Source: Psettodes erumei
Taxonomy: Eukaryota > Chordata > Actinopteri > Pleuronectiformes > Psettodidae
Direction: 5' to 3'
Length of the DNA stretch: 64,000 bases
NCBI GenBank assembly: GCA_016785225.1
Contig: JAFBJZ010000422.1
Location: 3,154,001 to 3,218,000 of the forward strand
In this document: positions 47,021 to 59,620 of the stretch, in pieces
Layout: every line of letters starts with the position of its first letter
Numbering within the stretch: position 1 is the first letter of the stretch
Notes under the pieces: generated by a model
What the model was told of the DNA's origin: nothing
The model's input: the letters and a program-made list of their open reading frames with translations, nothing else
Databases searched by the model: none
Program-made: the position numbers and the translations under genes

Positions 47021-47289
47021 GCTGAGGTCATTCTCTTTTACGTTTAGGGAAGAAAGCGTTAAAAAAAAAGTGCCTTCACACTCTGAAAATATCCCCCCTC
47101 TATATATCTCTCGTTTCTCCTTTTTCTCTCTGTATATTTTCCGTGAAAAAGAGGGATGGTGTGGGCTGCGTGCTCATGTGTGTTCCTGGATGTGCCCCTG
47201 CATATACGCCCACATATGTGTGTGTGTGTGTGTGATTTGTGCATGCATGTCTCAGTGAGCTGAGGTGTATGGCAGGGTGGAGAACTTTT

Positions 47290-47290
47290 G

Positions 47291-47319
<29 letters not shown>
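47290..47319. repeat. (AC)n microsatellite
   Basis: About 15 units. Confidence 0.96.
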
Positions 47320-47321
<2 letters not shown>

Positions 47322-50300
47322 GTAGACAGCTGCACTCCAGATGTACTCTGCAGTCACGTCTGAATCCCATTTATTGTCTTTATGGATGGTGGACACCAGG
47401 ACCGGTCTCATCCAACACTGCTGACCAGTGGACTCGCTGACCTCTCAGCCTCGGCTACTGATCAATCAAAGTGATGACTGCACTCTTTACAGACGATTAA
47501 AACACACAGCAGCAAGGTGGTGGAGGCTCAGACGGAGTGTGCCACACAGGCCGGGAGGCTGGTTTGTCAGAGGCAATAATTCCTCTCCTCTGATGTGAAA
47601 ATATACCTGTAGCCTATAAATTTATCTTAAGCACAATGGTGTGCAGTATTTTATCAAGGCTTTTTATGTCTAAAACAGCAGATGGTAACGCACCGTGTGA
47701 TCTGCGGTGATAAATGCAGCAATATTTCAACGATTATCTTACCATCCACAAAACAGCTTTTGAAGGCACCCTGCGGGGCTCTCTTGCAAACAAACTCAGC
47801 TATGTTCAAATTAACCCAGTCACAGAAACGCACCATTTGAAAGCATTTTCTTCCTCATAAAACTATTTTTATTTTAAATACATGGGAGTGAGGGTCACCC
47901 ACTGTGGATCAGCAGAAAAACATGAACCCATAATTGTCTCTAGCTCATGAGATGAAACAAAGTTAGCATCCACTCATCAAGACATTATTGCTGGACATTG
48001 TCAGTGTAGTGAGGGACCATGATGTATTGAAAAGCTGTGGTCAATCCCCTTGTCCACCAGCCTGTCGGACCACCTGCCGAACTTGTCCGTCTCCCCACCT
48101 CAACATCTGTCTTTCACCCCCAGTTTTTCGACGCATGTCTTACTGATTGAGTCGTATGAAACCTAACACCCATCTGTTTTGTGTAGGCAGTTAAAAACCA
48201 ATACGGTCTAAATTAAGCTGCTTCACGCTACGTCTGACATACTGAGCTCTTCAGCCAGTATGGGATGGCTCAGTATGGGTGCTTCGTGGGGGCAATGGGA
48301 CACCCCAGGATGGATTAGACTTTCTTTCATGATGTGTCACCGGCACTGAGTCACCCGTCCTCCTAAAGATGTGTGTGTGATGCCCGAGCAATGACACACA
48401 CCAATACTGATAATCATGTCATGAAGAGATGGGTTCATGGAAGTATATAAGAAATGAACATACATAAATAATAAGAACGTTCCCACATCTCCTTTGCTTT
48501 CTGCCTCTCTTAGACATCTCTCCATCAAATAGTTGTGCAAATTTGCAGCAAATGTTGATGATGCTGGAAAATCTAAAGTAAGACGTTGGTGTGCTGTAAG
48601 CGGCTAAATTACACAAATAAGTGTCAGACATGAGTGCTTCCATGAGAAGAGAAAATTTCTCTTCAAGATTTGGTTAGAATTGTGCAAGTGCTTTAGTTTT
48701 AGCTAGTTATGGGGCAAATTTTATGCTTTCATTTGAATAACAGAGAAATGCACTTGGCAGTATCATAATGCACCAGCTAATAGCAGCACGACCACAATAA
48801 CTGACTTAGCTGTGGCAACAACAGCAGGTATAAGATTTCAGGGCAGTGAAAAATTTTACAGACGATATTTTGAAGCAGCCAGAACCACTTGTGACTGCAT
48901 GCTGAACCTCTGGAATTGAACCATCGGGCGATCATGCAAAGCCAGCATCCATATTTCTTTGCCAAATGCGCCTCCCTTGTCGTTAATCGACAAATTTCTT
49001 CCTTGACAAAGGAAAATGAAATCTAATTTTGTCATTTCTGTTCTTCTTCTCTTCTTATCTAATACATTATTTGCAAAAGAAGTAAAACATCTTGGCTTTT
49101 GTCTCCATCAGCCAGCCACTTTCTTGATCCCTCGCTTCCTTTCCAAGCGGCTTTGCTCGCATTTTTCTTTGTCCTCTGCTCTTTATCTCTCTCCGTCAGC
49201 ATTTCTTCATTTTTCGCTCCCTCTCTCTCTTTCCCCAGCTTTCTCCTCAGGTCAGGTCTGGTAGTGATCATGCATGCTGATCGCTTCAAAACCAGCAGAA
49301 CTAATGCGGAGCAGAACAAGAGCTGTGATGTAGACGGAGAGAAAAGAGAGAGAGAGAGAAGGACTCAAAGACAAGGAGTCAATGGAGAGGCCGAGAGAAA
49401 GTGGGATACAGGGAGAGATGTGAGAGATTGTGTGTTGAGGTAATTCACTGCCGAGAGAAAACAGGCGGGTGTTACAAAGGAAAGAATAAAAGAGCGACTG
49501 TAATAACCCAAATATTTGTGCGCCTGGAGGTAAAGGCTGAGTGTTACATTATGATTGGCCATCAGGTTCTTATTTCATGTGCCACAGACAACAGCTGGGA
49601 CTGTATTTTAAACTATCATCCATGCATCTATCCATTTTCTCCACGCTCCAACTAGAGAAGCGTTTTTTTTCTGTCTATCCATCCCTCCAGCCATTTATCA
49701 CCATATTGGTAAAACATGATATAAAGCATCGACGCTACACACTCTGTTGCTTCTCTTTATTTCTTCATATCTTAATCCATCCATCCCTTCATTCTTCCAG
49801 CTGTTGGTCGTCTTCTTCATCCATTTATATCCTGCAGGAGAGTGGATCTGCATCACCTCTCAATCTTTCGCTGCTTTATCATCCTGCGATCCACGAAACA
49901 TGCCACGCAGCTGTACTGCTGTGCTTCATTTGTCACATCGCTCACATCTGTTCATGTTTCCCTGCTGATACACATTTATCTGCCCACTGGAAGCTCTTTT
50001 TATCTGCTTCCCTCCTTATCTCAATTCACCAACTCCAGTCAGATTCCTTCAGAAACTGTGTTTTATCTCAACATCCAAGAAAACATGGCTGCGTCCCATT
50101 ACAAATGGGACGAGATGTTGCGTGAAAAACAAGGGAATGGGGTGTGTTTTAAGGAAGCTCGAACAAATGAAAATACAAGTCACCTGCTGTTACAAAACAA
50201 TTTCCACTACAAAATCACAAAATAATGTTGCATATTTTACTGGGGTAATGTGATTAAAAACACATTCAGTCATAAAAAAGCCCACTTTTTGAAGAAAGCT

Positions 50301-51068
50301 CTGCATGTCTGTTTCTCCATCCCTTTATCTGTACCACCATTCCTCTGTTCATCCACCAGTCCATGCATAAGATAATAGCTTCATCTCATTTCTGTTTTCT
50401 TATTCCCATGTTATCATCCTCTTTTTAATATCTAGCTTTCATTAAAAAGCTGCGATTAAGTGGTGAGATCTGACTTTTTTTGTTTTTTAGCGAAGATAGT
50501 GGACAGGGACGATGACTAGCACATGTTAACAGAGATGGTAAAGAGATGAAGAGAGAGAAAGACAAAGGAATGGAGGAGTAGAGAACAGGCGAAGGAGGGG
50601 GAGGTGATAGGAAAGGTTTATATCAGACAGCGAGAACTAAAGAAACAGGAAACTGGGATGAGAGAGATGTTGAAAGGTGACATCACTCGTCCGCATTACC
50701 TTGCTGTGGAAACATTTTCATTGTTAAGTGACTTACGTGGGCTAATGGAAGGGCAGGTCTTCATTATTTTCTGCATTTTTTATTCACCGCATATCTGTCT
50801 TTCTTTACGTCTCAGGGTCTGCTTTCTCTCAGTTTTGAATTCAATTCAGTTCTGCTCCGCTGGCATGCAAGCAGAGAGAAAGACCTTGCCAAAGCATCGA
50901 GAAGATCGACATCACTCTGTTTGCGCATTGAATCTGTCCGTCTGTTTCTTCGTCTTTCGTGGCCGTTCTCTCGCCTCCCCATCCGCGTCCTCCCCTTTGG
51001 TGTGTCAACCTAATATTCGTTGACGTATCAGTCATCGCTGCTTTGTTCTCTTCCTTTCAACCTGACCT

Positions 51069-51087
51069 GTGTGTGTGTGTGTGTGTG
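51069..51087. repeat. (TG)n microsatellite
   Basis: About nine units followed by GAGCGTGCGTGCGTG. Confidence 0.92.
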
Positions 51088-51529
51088 AGCGTGCGTGCGT
51101 GTTCACAGGAGCAGCTACGTGCATACGAACGTGTAAAAATATTAACACGTCACTACACTCCCCTTTCTGCTGTTCATTGATGGTGATTAGTAGCAGGTGT
51201 TGGCTCTGAAACGCACTCCAAGACACACTGAGATTCACACACACATACATACATGCACTCGAATGATAGGTGTGATTTATGGGGCTGGGACCTGTGAGCT
51301 GCAAGAACAACACGGTCTCGCCCTCGAAGATAACATACGAAGCACGCACATGCACGTAATGCACACACATACGCATGGCATAAACGCACATCGACAGACT
51401 CGCACGCACGCACACGGTGCATTTTTGTCTGACGTGGCTGGCTCCTTTCAGCCCAGAGGTGAGATCAGACGTTAAAGATCTTGTGATGAAAAAACACTCA
51501 GGGTGGAAACTGCGTGGAAACTGCACTTA

Positions 51530-52030
51530 TTTATCTTCAGGAGCAGATACAGGCCCTTCACTCCGACTCTTTACATCTCCGGCCTGTTAAGGCACCTGAA
51601 ATAGCATTCTCGGACAGGGCCAACATATTTTAAAGCCAGACTCGGTGTGTCTCTGAAATGAATGGTGGCCGGGTCATTAATCCTTTAATCTTCAGACAGT
51701 TGAAAAAGAGGACAAAATTGCCTGTAATGTGCTCACGTATGGCGTGATTTAATAGAAAGTAGTCTAGCGGGGCGAATGAAGGGAATGGTATATAACTGAT
51801 GATTGCCGTGCAGTATTTTATGAGGCTGTCACTTTATTCAGCAGCGCATTAACACTTCAGACACCACCTGTCATCGTGCGAATGACTAATGTCTGCATCC
51901 GTTCAGTCTAATTGCGCAATGATGCAACAGCTTAAAAGTGGCTTTGGAGCTCACAGTCTGTGGAAATTTCTATCACTGTCCCACGAATGTCACACGTGCC
52001 CTCCATCCCACTTTTCTCCCTGGCCTTCTG
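51530..52030. promoter_or_regulatory. Candidate conserved non-coding element (best by eye)
   Basis: About 500 bp without any simple repeat or long open frame, balanced in composition. It is rich in TAAT/ATTA-type words: GTCATTAATCCTTTAATC, GTGATTTAATAG, CGCATTAACAC, GACTAATG and CAGTCTAATTGCGCAATG. The last includes TTGCGCAA, a perfect C/EBP-type palindrome at 51911-51918. This is the most enhancer-like stretch of the window. Conservation is not tested. Confidence 0.35.
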
Positions 52031-53291
52031 GAAATTGGTGTAGCAGAGTATTTCTTAAAGCATGTTAATTTCAAACAGGTGTGTCTGAGGACACGCAGGA
52101 GTAATCACCAAAAGTAGCTAGTGTAGCAAGCGACTGCATTTGGTAAGCCCCAGGTTAGGGGTAATACAAAGTCAGAGAGGCTACACATATGACAAAAACT
52201 GCCAAGGTGCAAAATACCAGAGATGACATTAACTGTTCTTCCAGGTTCCTCAACTGTCTTATAAATCCAAGAAAAAAATGCCCACAGCTTCTTGCAGTTC
52301 TTCATCACCCTACTGAAGCAGTTTTGTCTGTTTCATATGCAGGTTCCCACAGGGCAATGGCAAAAAGGCCAAAAATCTGATTACACCCATTTGAAATTCT
52401 CTGCAGTTTTTACACGAGAGACCGCTGTGGTCACACACATACTAAGTCAAAAACACCCTTTTTAACCTGCATGCAGTGAACTGATAGATGTAGCTTTTCA
52501 CACTGCAGCGAGCCATCAACTGAGCTGACAGCAGTGTGAACTGTGACAGCTTTTTCAATACCAATTAAGACGATACCTCATTTTGTGTATTTGTAGATTA
52601 AGAAAACAAATTAATTGTGTTCAGAAATGGAAGCACAGTGATCGAGGGAGAAAGGAGCAACATAACGAGACAGACAGTTCAACTCTGGAGTGAGTTCCAG
52701 TCTGCCGCGCTGCAGACAGACCATTAGTATTACTGTAAGTACTAATTACTCCCCGTAGACTTCACGCTACTCTACGCTTCGCTTTGTCCCGACTTCTGTC
52801 TGCACATCAGTCCGACTGATTCATTCCTTCGCCTCTTTATTTTCTGCTCTGTTTGTTACCTGCTGCCTCGGTCCATGCGTCGCTCTCCGCAGGATTCAAA
52901 CCAGTACGGTTTGAAGCCATCATTTCTTTTTCTCTGTTTCTGCCTCTTTTCTTCCTCCTCCCCATTCTCTGCAGCACATTTCGCTCTTATCTTTTAGCCC
53001 GGTTCGCTCTGTTGCCACAAGTTCTCTGTTCAGTCAGCTAATTAAGTTATTGATTATGAATTGCTGATGATTGCGCAGCAGAAAAATCATATCGAGTCAG
53101 CCCTTTGCGGCACGCACACACTTCAGTAATGACTCAAACGATACTGTTGTGTTAAAGAGAACTAATGCAGTGGAACAGCTACTCTTAATGCAATCGAGTG
53201 TGTGTCTGTGTTGATGTGTAGAGGGAGCAAGAGACAGAGAAATGGACGCAACTGTTTGTGTGGCTATTTTTAATTCCTATAATGATACCAC

Positions 53292-53294
<3 letters not shown>

Positions 53295-53346
<52 letters not shown>
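53295..53346. repeat. (TG)n microsatellite
   Basis: 26 perfect units. Confidence 0.98.
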
Positions 53347-53349
<3 letters not shown>

Positions 53350-54469
53350 CCATGCTTCGTTGCTTCTTTCATGCTTCTGACGCTGTGGGGACTCATCTTT
53401 CATATCAGGCATGGTACAGAACAAATTATTTACATTGCAGATAAACAGTAATGGCATGCGTCCATCATTGTTCAGTAGTAGCAGTATAGCTTGAAATGGA
53501 TTCGCATATTTAACACAGTTAGACACAATGTTAAATTAATTACTTCACATGAAGAGAAAGAGGTGGTGACAATCAACAAGACCAGCAGCTGCTAAATGAG
53601 AGAAAAGGGCAGAGAGAAAGAAGTGGTGGTGAAGAAATCTAACGCACACCAACATAAGTCACACCGACATCAGGCATTTGTACCTGCCCTGTTCGTTTGT
53701 TTGTTTTGTCCATAAAGTTGGATGCACATTGCTTTCAGCAGTCCAAATAAGCTGAAACAACAGAAAAAAGAGGTGAGATGTTGGAAGGTTTACTCACTTT
53801 AGTGGCATTAATTGTAGCCACTTCCTGTCAGATAAAAAAGAGAGGACAGAGAGGGGAAAAAAAGGAGAAGAAAGTTGCACCAAAAAATGTGGAAACTTAA
53901 CAATTAGCGAGCGTAATGAGGCGGGCAGTTTGTTTGGTGCTAAAGTGAGCGGCACTTTATGGGTGGTTGGTGTTCGACTATGTGGGATTGGCAAGGTGGT
54001 AGAGAGGAAGAAAGCTTTGAAGTTTGGAGGGTAAAAAAAGGAAAAGAAAGAAAGTAGAGGAAGTGATTAAAAAAAACAAGGCACAGGAAGGTGGCGAGAT
54101 AAGGGGGGGTGAGAGGGAGAGGGAAAGATTCATTTAATTTCTTAATCGTTTGATCGTGAGGTTGCAATGATAAGAGATTAGTCCAGACCGAGACCTAGAC
54201 CTTGATGATTTTAAGACATTGCTGAAATGAGTCAAAATAAAAAAAATAAAAGTGAGCATCACACACCCATTTTTGTAATAGAATCAGTAGTTGTGTAGTA
54301 TCAGTAATATTAATGCAGTAGTGTCAGTAGTCATGGTTCATGCCACCAAGATTGTTTTTCATGGAAGCAACATGCTTATCTGATGCCCGGAAACTTCCTC
54401 GTCTCTACTCTTCAGTTTACGTACTCAGTATGACATCAAGGAGATCGGCTCGGCTCGTTCAAGACACTG

Positions 54470-54600
54470 CGTGATTTGTAGCGTCTCATTTTCTAATATA
54501 TTTTTAATGCCAATTGCTTCCTATCACTCAGTACGGTGATTTCTCTCCCAGGGCCACATGGATGATTCAGGTGCCTGTATGACGTAACTTAACGTGCATT
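54470..54600. promoter_or_regulatory. Candidate conserved non-coding element
   Basis: Repeat-free stretch containing TAATATATTTTTAATGCC and CAGGGCCACATGGATGATT. Called on composition only. Confidence 0.22.
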
Positions 54601-55441
54601 GCAGAAAGAAGGGGAAAGGGAAGTAAAGCTGAGAGTAATGCGAAAAAACAAACTGAAAGCGAAAAGAGGAAGGAGCGGCTACCAGTTTAATGATACATTT
54701 GAGGTATTAACGATTTCTTTTTCACAAGTTTTGCAGCCCGAATCCATGGTAACCAGTAAGAGTAACTTACATTGAGATTTTATGATGAAAGTACGATGAT
54801 GAAAGCACTGAAAACGAGGCTAATTTGTGTGTGTGTGTGTGTGGTTGCATTTTTTGCCAATTTGGAAACCTATGATTTCTGTAGAGTAAATGGAGAGTGT
54901 AACCTTAAAATGAGATTTCCACCACTTGCAAAAAGAAAAAGAAGAGTGATGTCGCCAACTCTATGAAAATCAAATGAAGTGAAATCATAAATCAATTTAG
55001 AAAAGTACATGTTAGCGGCGGCTGTGTTTCTTAAAAGATCTTTGCCTATTTTAGACGATAAAACAGAATTACAATCTCTAAACTGGATGTGAAAGGAACG
55101 GGGATAACTTAACTGAATCTTAACTGGGTTTCATTTTAAATCTTGCATCTTTGCTTCATTAAAACAGTTCAGATTACATTTCATGTTGATAACATATTCT
55201 GGTTTTAAATTGTAACCAAAGTGATTTCAGGAAGTATATCTCTCACTCAGTGGTTTTGTTGTTGCTTTGCCATGAATCGCGTTCAGTCTGAATTTCTCAC
55301 TGAACGCCATCAGCAGAATTTGACCCCTGTGTCTGGCCACTACACGCAGGAATGAAAGATAAATCCATCAGGTTTAGCTTTTCCACATTTAACTGATGCA
55401 GATTGATTGTCCTGCACTGGGGGGGTAGACGCTGCTCATGC

Positions 55442-55444
55442 GTG

Positions 55445-55479
<35 letters not shown>
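55442..55479. repeat. CGCGCG then (CA)n tract
   Basis: GTGCGCGCGCAC palindrome (55442-55453) continues into about 13 more CA units. Alternating purine-pyrimidine throughout. Confidence 0.95.
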
Positions 55480-55483
<4 letters not shown>

Positions 55484-55578
55484 CTACACACAGTTAATCA
55501 TGTGTGTGAAGGTCCAGTGGGGAGGAAGGAAAAATCTGGAATACCAGTTGGACTTCTCTGTCTTGTTTTTTTAATATT

Positions 55579-55640
55579 TGTGTGTGTGTGTTTGTGTGTG
55601 TGTGTGTGCGCGTGTGTGCGTGTGTGCGTGCATGTGTGCG
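55579..55640. repeat. (TG)n microsatellite, interrupted
   Basis: TG runs broken by TTTG and by GCGCG/TGCG. Confidence 0.95.
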
Positions 55641-56080
55641 AGTGTGTAACTAAGTGTGGGACTTGGCTCTTTTCCCTGTCCCTCCACGAGCCACACAGTA
55701 TGGGGTCCTACTCAGGATTATCCCCAGTCTCGTGCATACACGAAGACAGACACAGACACACAAAGACACCCGCTAACCCTGCCAGTCCGCTGTGGGTCGT
55801 CCACTAAACCGGCCTTCAGCCCCAAAGCCCGCCTCCGGCTGTCAGATGCTTCCTGTCCACTTCCTGTTTCTGTGAGATGCAACACAGAGACCTTCTTCTG
55901 CACATAGATGCCCCATTCATTCATCACCATTACCATTCATTCTAATAGGAGCCTCCTGATATGATGCTTTTTTTTCTGCAGCTTCGGTGTCTTTCATCAT
56001 ATACCTGCTACTACACATGGTCTGTGTGTGTGTGTGTTGAGAGAAGGCAGTGTCCCCAGTATGCCCAGTAATGTTTAATT

Positions 56081-56120
56081 GGTGTAATTAACCTGTTACC
56101 ATGGTAATTAACCTGGGCAA
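56081..56120. promoter_or_regulatory. RFX X-box within a duplicated TAATTA unit
   Basis: GTTACCATGGTAAT (56095-56108) matches 13 of 14 positions of a perfect RFX X-box palindrome; TTACCATGGTAA (56096-56107) is an exact palindrome. It overlaps two copies of GTAATTAACCTG (56084-56095 and 56104-56115), which contain the TAATTA homeodomain palindrome and repeat at 20-bp spacing, about two helical turns. A further half site (GGCAAC) follows at 56115-56120. Confidence 0.4.
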
Positions 56121-56839
56121 CAGTTCTGTCAACATTATAATGACAAACAGATGGTACCACCGCTGCCAACCCTGACACATGACCATGAATACACACTATC
56201 ACACACACATGCAAAAATGAGTCACCTGCTCATGCTACATGTCCTTGTATGTGCACACGTGCACAGCGACAGGCGTGTGCAATGGGAAAAACCCAGAAAC
56301 AATACAATTCAGTACAAATGTGCAAAACTATCTCTACAAGAATATAAATAGAATTACAAAAATCCTGAAAAGATTTAAATGCATCACAATTGATTTTCCA
56401 CTCACAAGCACTCCTACAGAACAGCGTGCAACTGAACATCTCCCATGATAAACTATGAAAACTCTAGCTGAGACAGTCTAAATTATGACTCATTCAAAGT
56501 CTGTTCCATGCACATTTACATTTTGTCAGCATTCAACATGTACAGCTTCCATGTGGCTTTGACAGTTTGAGTATACGGGACTGTAGTGTACATTTTCTTC
56601 TTGGATTCTTATATTTGATAAGGTTTTTAACATTTTTTTGAGAATATACATCGGAGGAAAATTCACATTAACATTAAGGGCCTTCAACTGGTTGTAAGTA
56701 AAGCAACTAAACCTTTAACATCGTTAAATAACTGTATATTGATGTTAGACATTAATTTGGTGAATATAATGGCCTGTAATGTAGGAGTGATTCCAGGTTT
56801 CTTTCGTTCATGTTTGACACTTTCGCACTTGGTTCCTCT

Positions 56840-57200
56840 TTGAAGACGATTGGAGTCGATCTTTCAGTTTCCATCCCGGGCATGATTTAAAGCTCCCTGT
56901 GCCCATGATGGGTACATGGCTCACCAAAAGCTCACACAGCAGCCCCCATGAAAAGTCCCCATATGGAACCCAGTATTAATTGTGTGAGGATTTACAGTGT
57001 CACCGGCGCTGCTTCCCCTCGGCACGCTGCCTCATTATCCCACTGACAAGCTGCATGAAGGTTTCCAGTGGGAACAATAGAAATTAAATGATTCTAGACC
57101 GCATTGTCAGACAGTGTAATCAGTGGACCATGATGGGGGCTTTGATATGATTACTTCCTGGTGTTTTGGACCAATCAGGGTGCATTCTTTGCTGCCATTG
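56840..57200. promoter_or_regulatory. Candidate conserved non-coding element
   Basis: About 360 bp free of simple repeats, containing GTATTAATTGTGTG, GAAATTAAATGATTC, TATGATTACTTCC and a CCAAT box in TTGGACCAATCAGGG. No coding frame. Enhancer role is inferred. Confidence 0.33.
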
Positions 57201-57939
57201 CAGTGTCCGAGGCGATCAAGAGGAGGCTCCGTCAGAGTTACAAGGGAGCGATTTTAATGCGGTATGAAAGGAAGGATTGAAAGACACAGAAGCCGACAGA
57301 GAGGTAGAGAGAAGAACAAACACGCCGAGCGACAGAGGAACAGAAACAACGTGGTGCTGATGGACGGACCCAGAGAGAGAGAAAGAGAGAGCGGGTTTAT
57401 CTTGATGAAAAGCAGAACCTCCCATTCGTTTCCCAGTGTGCCTCGTCTCCGCCTGCGCGCACAAGGATGTGTGTATGCGATAAGTCTGTGAAGGGACAGT
57501 GTGATGGCTGTTGGAATAGTTAACAGGCAATTCCAGTGCTTCCCTCCTCTCACCTCGACCATGGCGATCGGTGGGTTCCACCCTGACAAAGAGCAGGACA
57601 CATGTATTAGCACAATCACTTTTCCTTAATTACACCAACTTGGCAGTGAGGTGTAGTTTAGGTCCGTATAACCCCTGCAAGAGTGCATTTACCTCACTTT
57701 TTCACTTTATTGCAAACAGTCTATTATTAGAAAAGCTCTATTTTAATCCAGAGTTATTCACTGCACCAACAATGTCACAGCAGACATGAAATTATTTCTT
57801 TAATACCGCTAATATTACCTTCTCATTTGGTGTTCTGAAGAAACAAAAGTCTGTGCGTTTCATCACCATTAACTTGTTGAATAAACAAGACATTCTCATT
57901 AAAGTTTCCAGGTTCAAAGTTGGCTGGGAGAAAATGAAA

Positions 57940-58060
57940 CGAGCAGAAGATATTTATTGCTCGTACCTGCACGACTCCTGACGTGATTTATGCAGAGAAT
58001 TCACTGGGGGTGTCTGTCACCTTGAATTTAGGGCCAGAGGTGAGCTCAGATGGTTTGCAC
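57940..58060. promoter_or_regulatory. Candidate conserved non-coding element
   Basis: Repeat-free stretch (GAAGATATTTATTGCTCG, GACGTGATTTATGCAGAG) between AT-rich and CA-containing sequence. Weak call. Confidence 0.2.
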
Positions 58061-58269
58061 AGCGATGACATGATCCACACACACACGCAAATGTAAGCTG
58101 GGCATCGGGAGGTGTCTTTTGGGAGCGTGTTTGTCAGTCTGGGTCACGATGAGAGAAAGTGTCCACAGGGACACCGAGGCAAGATAAGAAACAGACTCTG
58201 CTACGGATAAACACAGCCATCCCAGTTGTCAAGGTCACAACGTGGATATGTGCGTGTTGCTGCATGTGT

Positions 58270-58293
58270 TTGTGTGTGTGTGTGTGTGTGTGT
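58270..58293. repeat. (TG)n microsatellite
   Basis: About 11 units. Confidence 0.95.
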
Positions 58294-59499
58294 TGTATGT
58301 ATGCACTGTACATGTGTGTGGCAGAGTCATTGAGGGCACATCTGGAGAAGTGTCAGTACTTTTAAACTTGATCTCTCTTTCTCTCCTCTTTTTTTTCTCC
58401 CTCTCGCAATCGTAATTGGTTTTGTTTAAAAGAAAAAAAGAGAAAGAAAAGAATTTCCGTATCTTTTTACGTGCAAACAGGCAACATTCACCTCTGGCGT
58501 TAATTTATGCAAACGCTGCCAACTTTGTCAGAACAGACAGAACAGGCTCCAGAATGAGGCCTCAGCAAACAAATGTGAAGCTTTTCCTCATCTTGGATTT
58601 AATTCACTCTTCCTTCAGTCGCCCTCTGTTCTTTGGACTCTCTCTTTTTCGTTCTTTTGCTGAGCTGTATTTTCATCCACTCAGATATGTTTACAATAAG
58701 AACAAGTGTAAATACAGAAGAATAATTTGGCTGTTTGAAGATAAATGGGAAACATGTCTTTTGGTCTTTCCAAAAAATCTTTTAAATATCCATTAAAGCT
58801 TCACAGTTTTTGAAAGTGGTGCAATTATACACTTAAGAAATCACAAGATTAATGATTTTAAGTCCACGTCATGGTTTTCAAGTATGTTATGTTGTTGCCA
58901 TTGAATCCTAAACCCATTCGAAATTATCAACTTTGAAAGCAAGTTGCTTTTTTTTCCTTTAGCCAGCTGACAGGCTGCATATGTGTGAGTTCATGTGTTT
59001 CCTCAGATCCATATTCAACTAGAGTAGCACAGATGTGTTAATGGGGTTGAGGGTGCTGAGGTGTCACAGCGTCACCGGACGTGTGTGTAGTTGTGCTTTA
59101 TGGTTGTCTCCACTGGGGGGCGCTGTGCCGTAGTGTTTCCAGCCTCTTTGATGTGGGGGGTACAGGTGGAGTGGGAATGATACAGCGGCAAGAAGGGTGC
59201 GTTAGGTTTGCTTTACCTCGCAGACCAGCGGTGAGACGGCTGTGGACGGCGCATTGGGTGGCATCCCTCCGCAGGGGCGGAACAGTCGGTCACATTCACT
59301 TTAAAGGGAGTCGAGGTTGTTGATTGTGGCAGAAACTCTGAGGAGAACGGTGAACAGATGCAGAAGCTTTAGCGTCGGCCCGCTCAGTAAGCCTGTGTGG
59401 AAAACCACACGACCCTCTCAGTCTCGCCGATTCTCGGTATTCATTCTTACTGTTACTCTGCCGCTTGCCGTTGTTTTGTCTGTCTCGTTGTCCCATCCT

Positions 59500-59620
59500 T
59501 GCCAAGCTAAGACACTGTAAGCCCGGTTAATGCCTAGTCATGTAATCCACATGTAAATATGAAACGTAATTATACTAATGCCTAATTCCAGTGAGCCCTA
59601 AAGAAGCCGGCATTAATCGA
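59500..59620. promoter_or_regulatory. Candidate conserved non-coding element
   Basis: Repeat-free stretch with TTAATGCCTAGTCATGTAAT, ACGTAATTATACTAATGCC and GGCATTAATCG, i.e. several TAAT/ATTA words within 120 bp, plus the repeated word TAATGCCTA. Confidence 0.28.

Larger units (their letters stand above)
42001..52000. other. Intronic block, 42-52 kb: contents
   Basis: Dense CA/TG tracts lie between 42.0 and 47.3 kb, with two opposite-strand G-quadruplex candidates at 43.91 and 44.55 kb and an ATT/ATC tract near 46.72-46.77 kb. X-box-like half sites flank a CCAAT box at 46.79-47.02 kb. The region 47.4-51.0 kb has few simple repeats, with one GA-rich patch near 49.34 kb. A strong enhancer-like stretch begins at 51.53 kb. 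The 194-codon frame at 49541-50125 shows no domain and contains ATCC-rich low-complexity sequence, so I reject it. Confidence 0.6.

Noticed and set aside
49541..50125. 194-codon + strand frame
   Set aside because: No domain, ATCC-type low complexity in part, no initiation or splice evidence.
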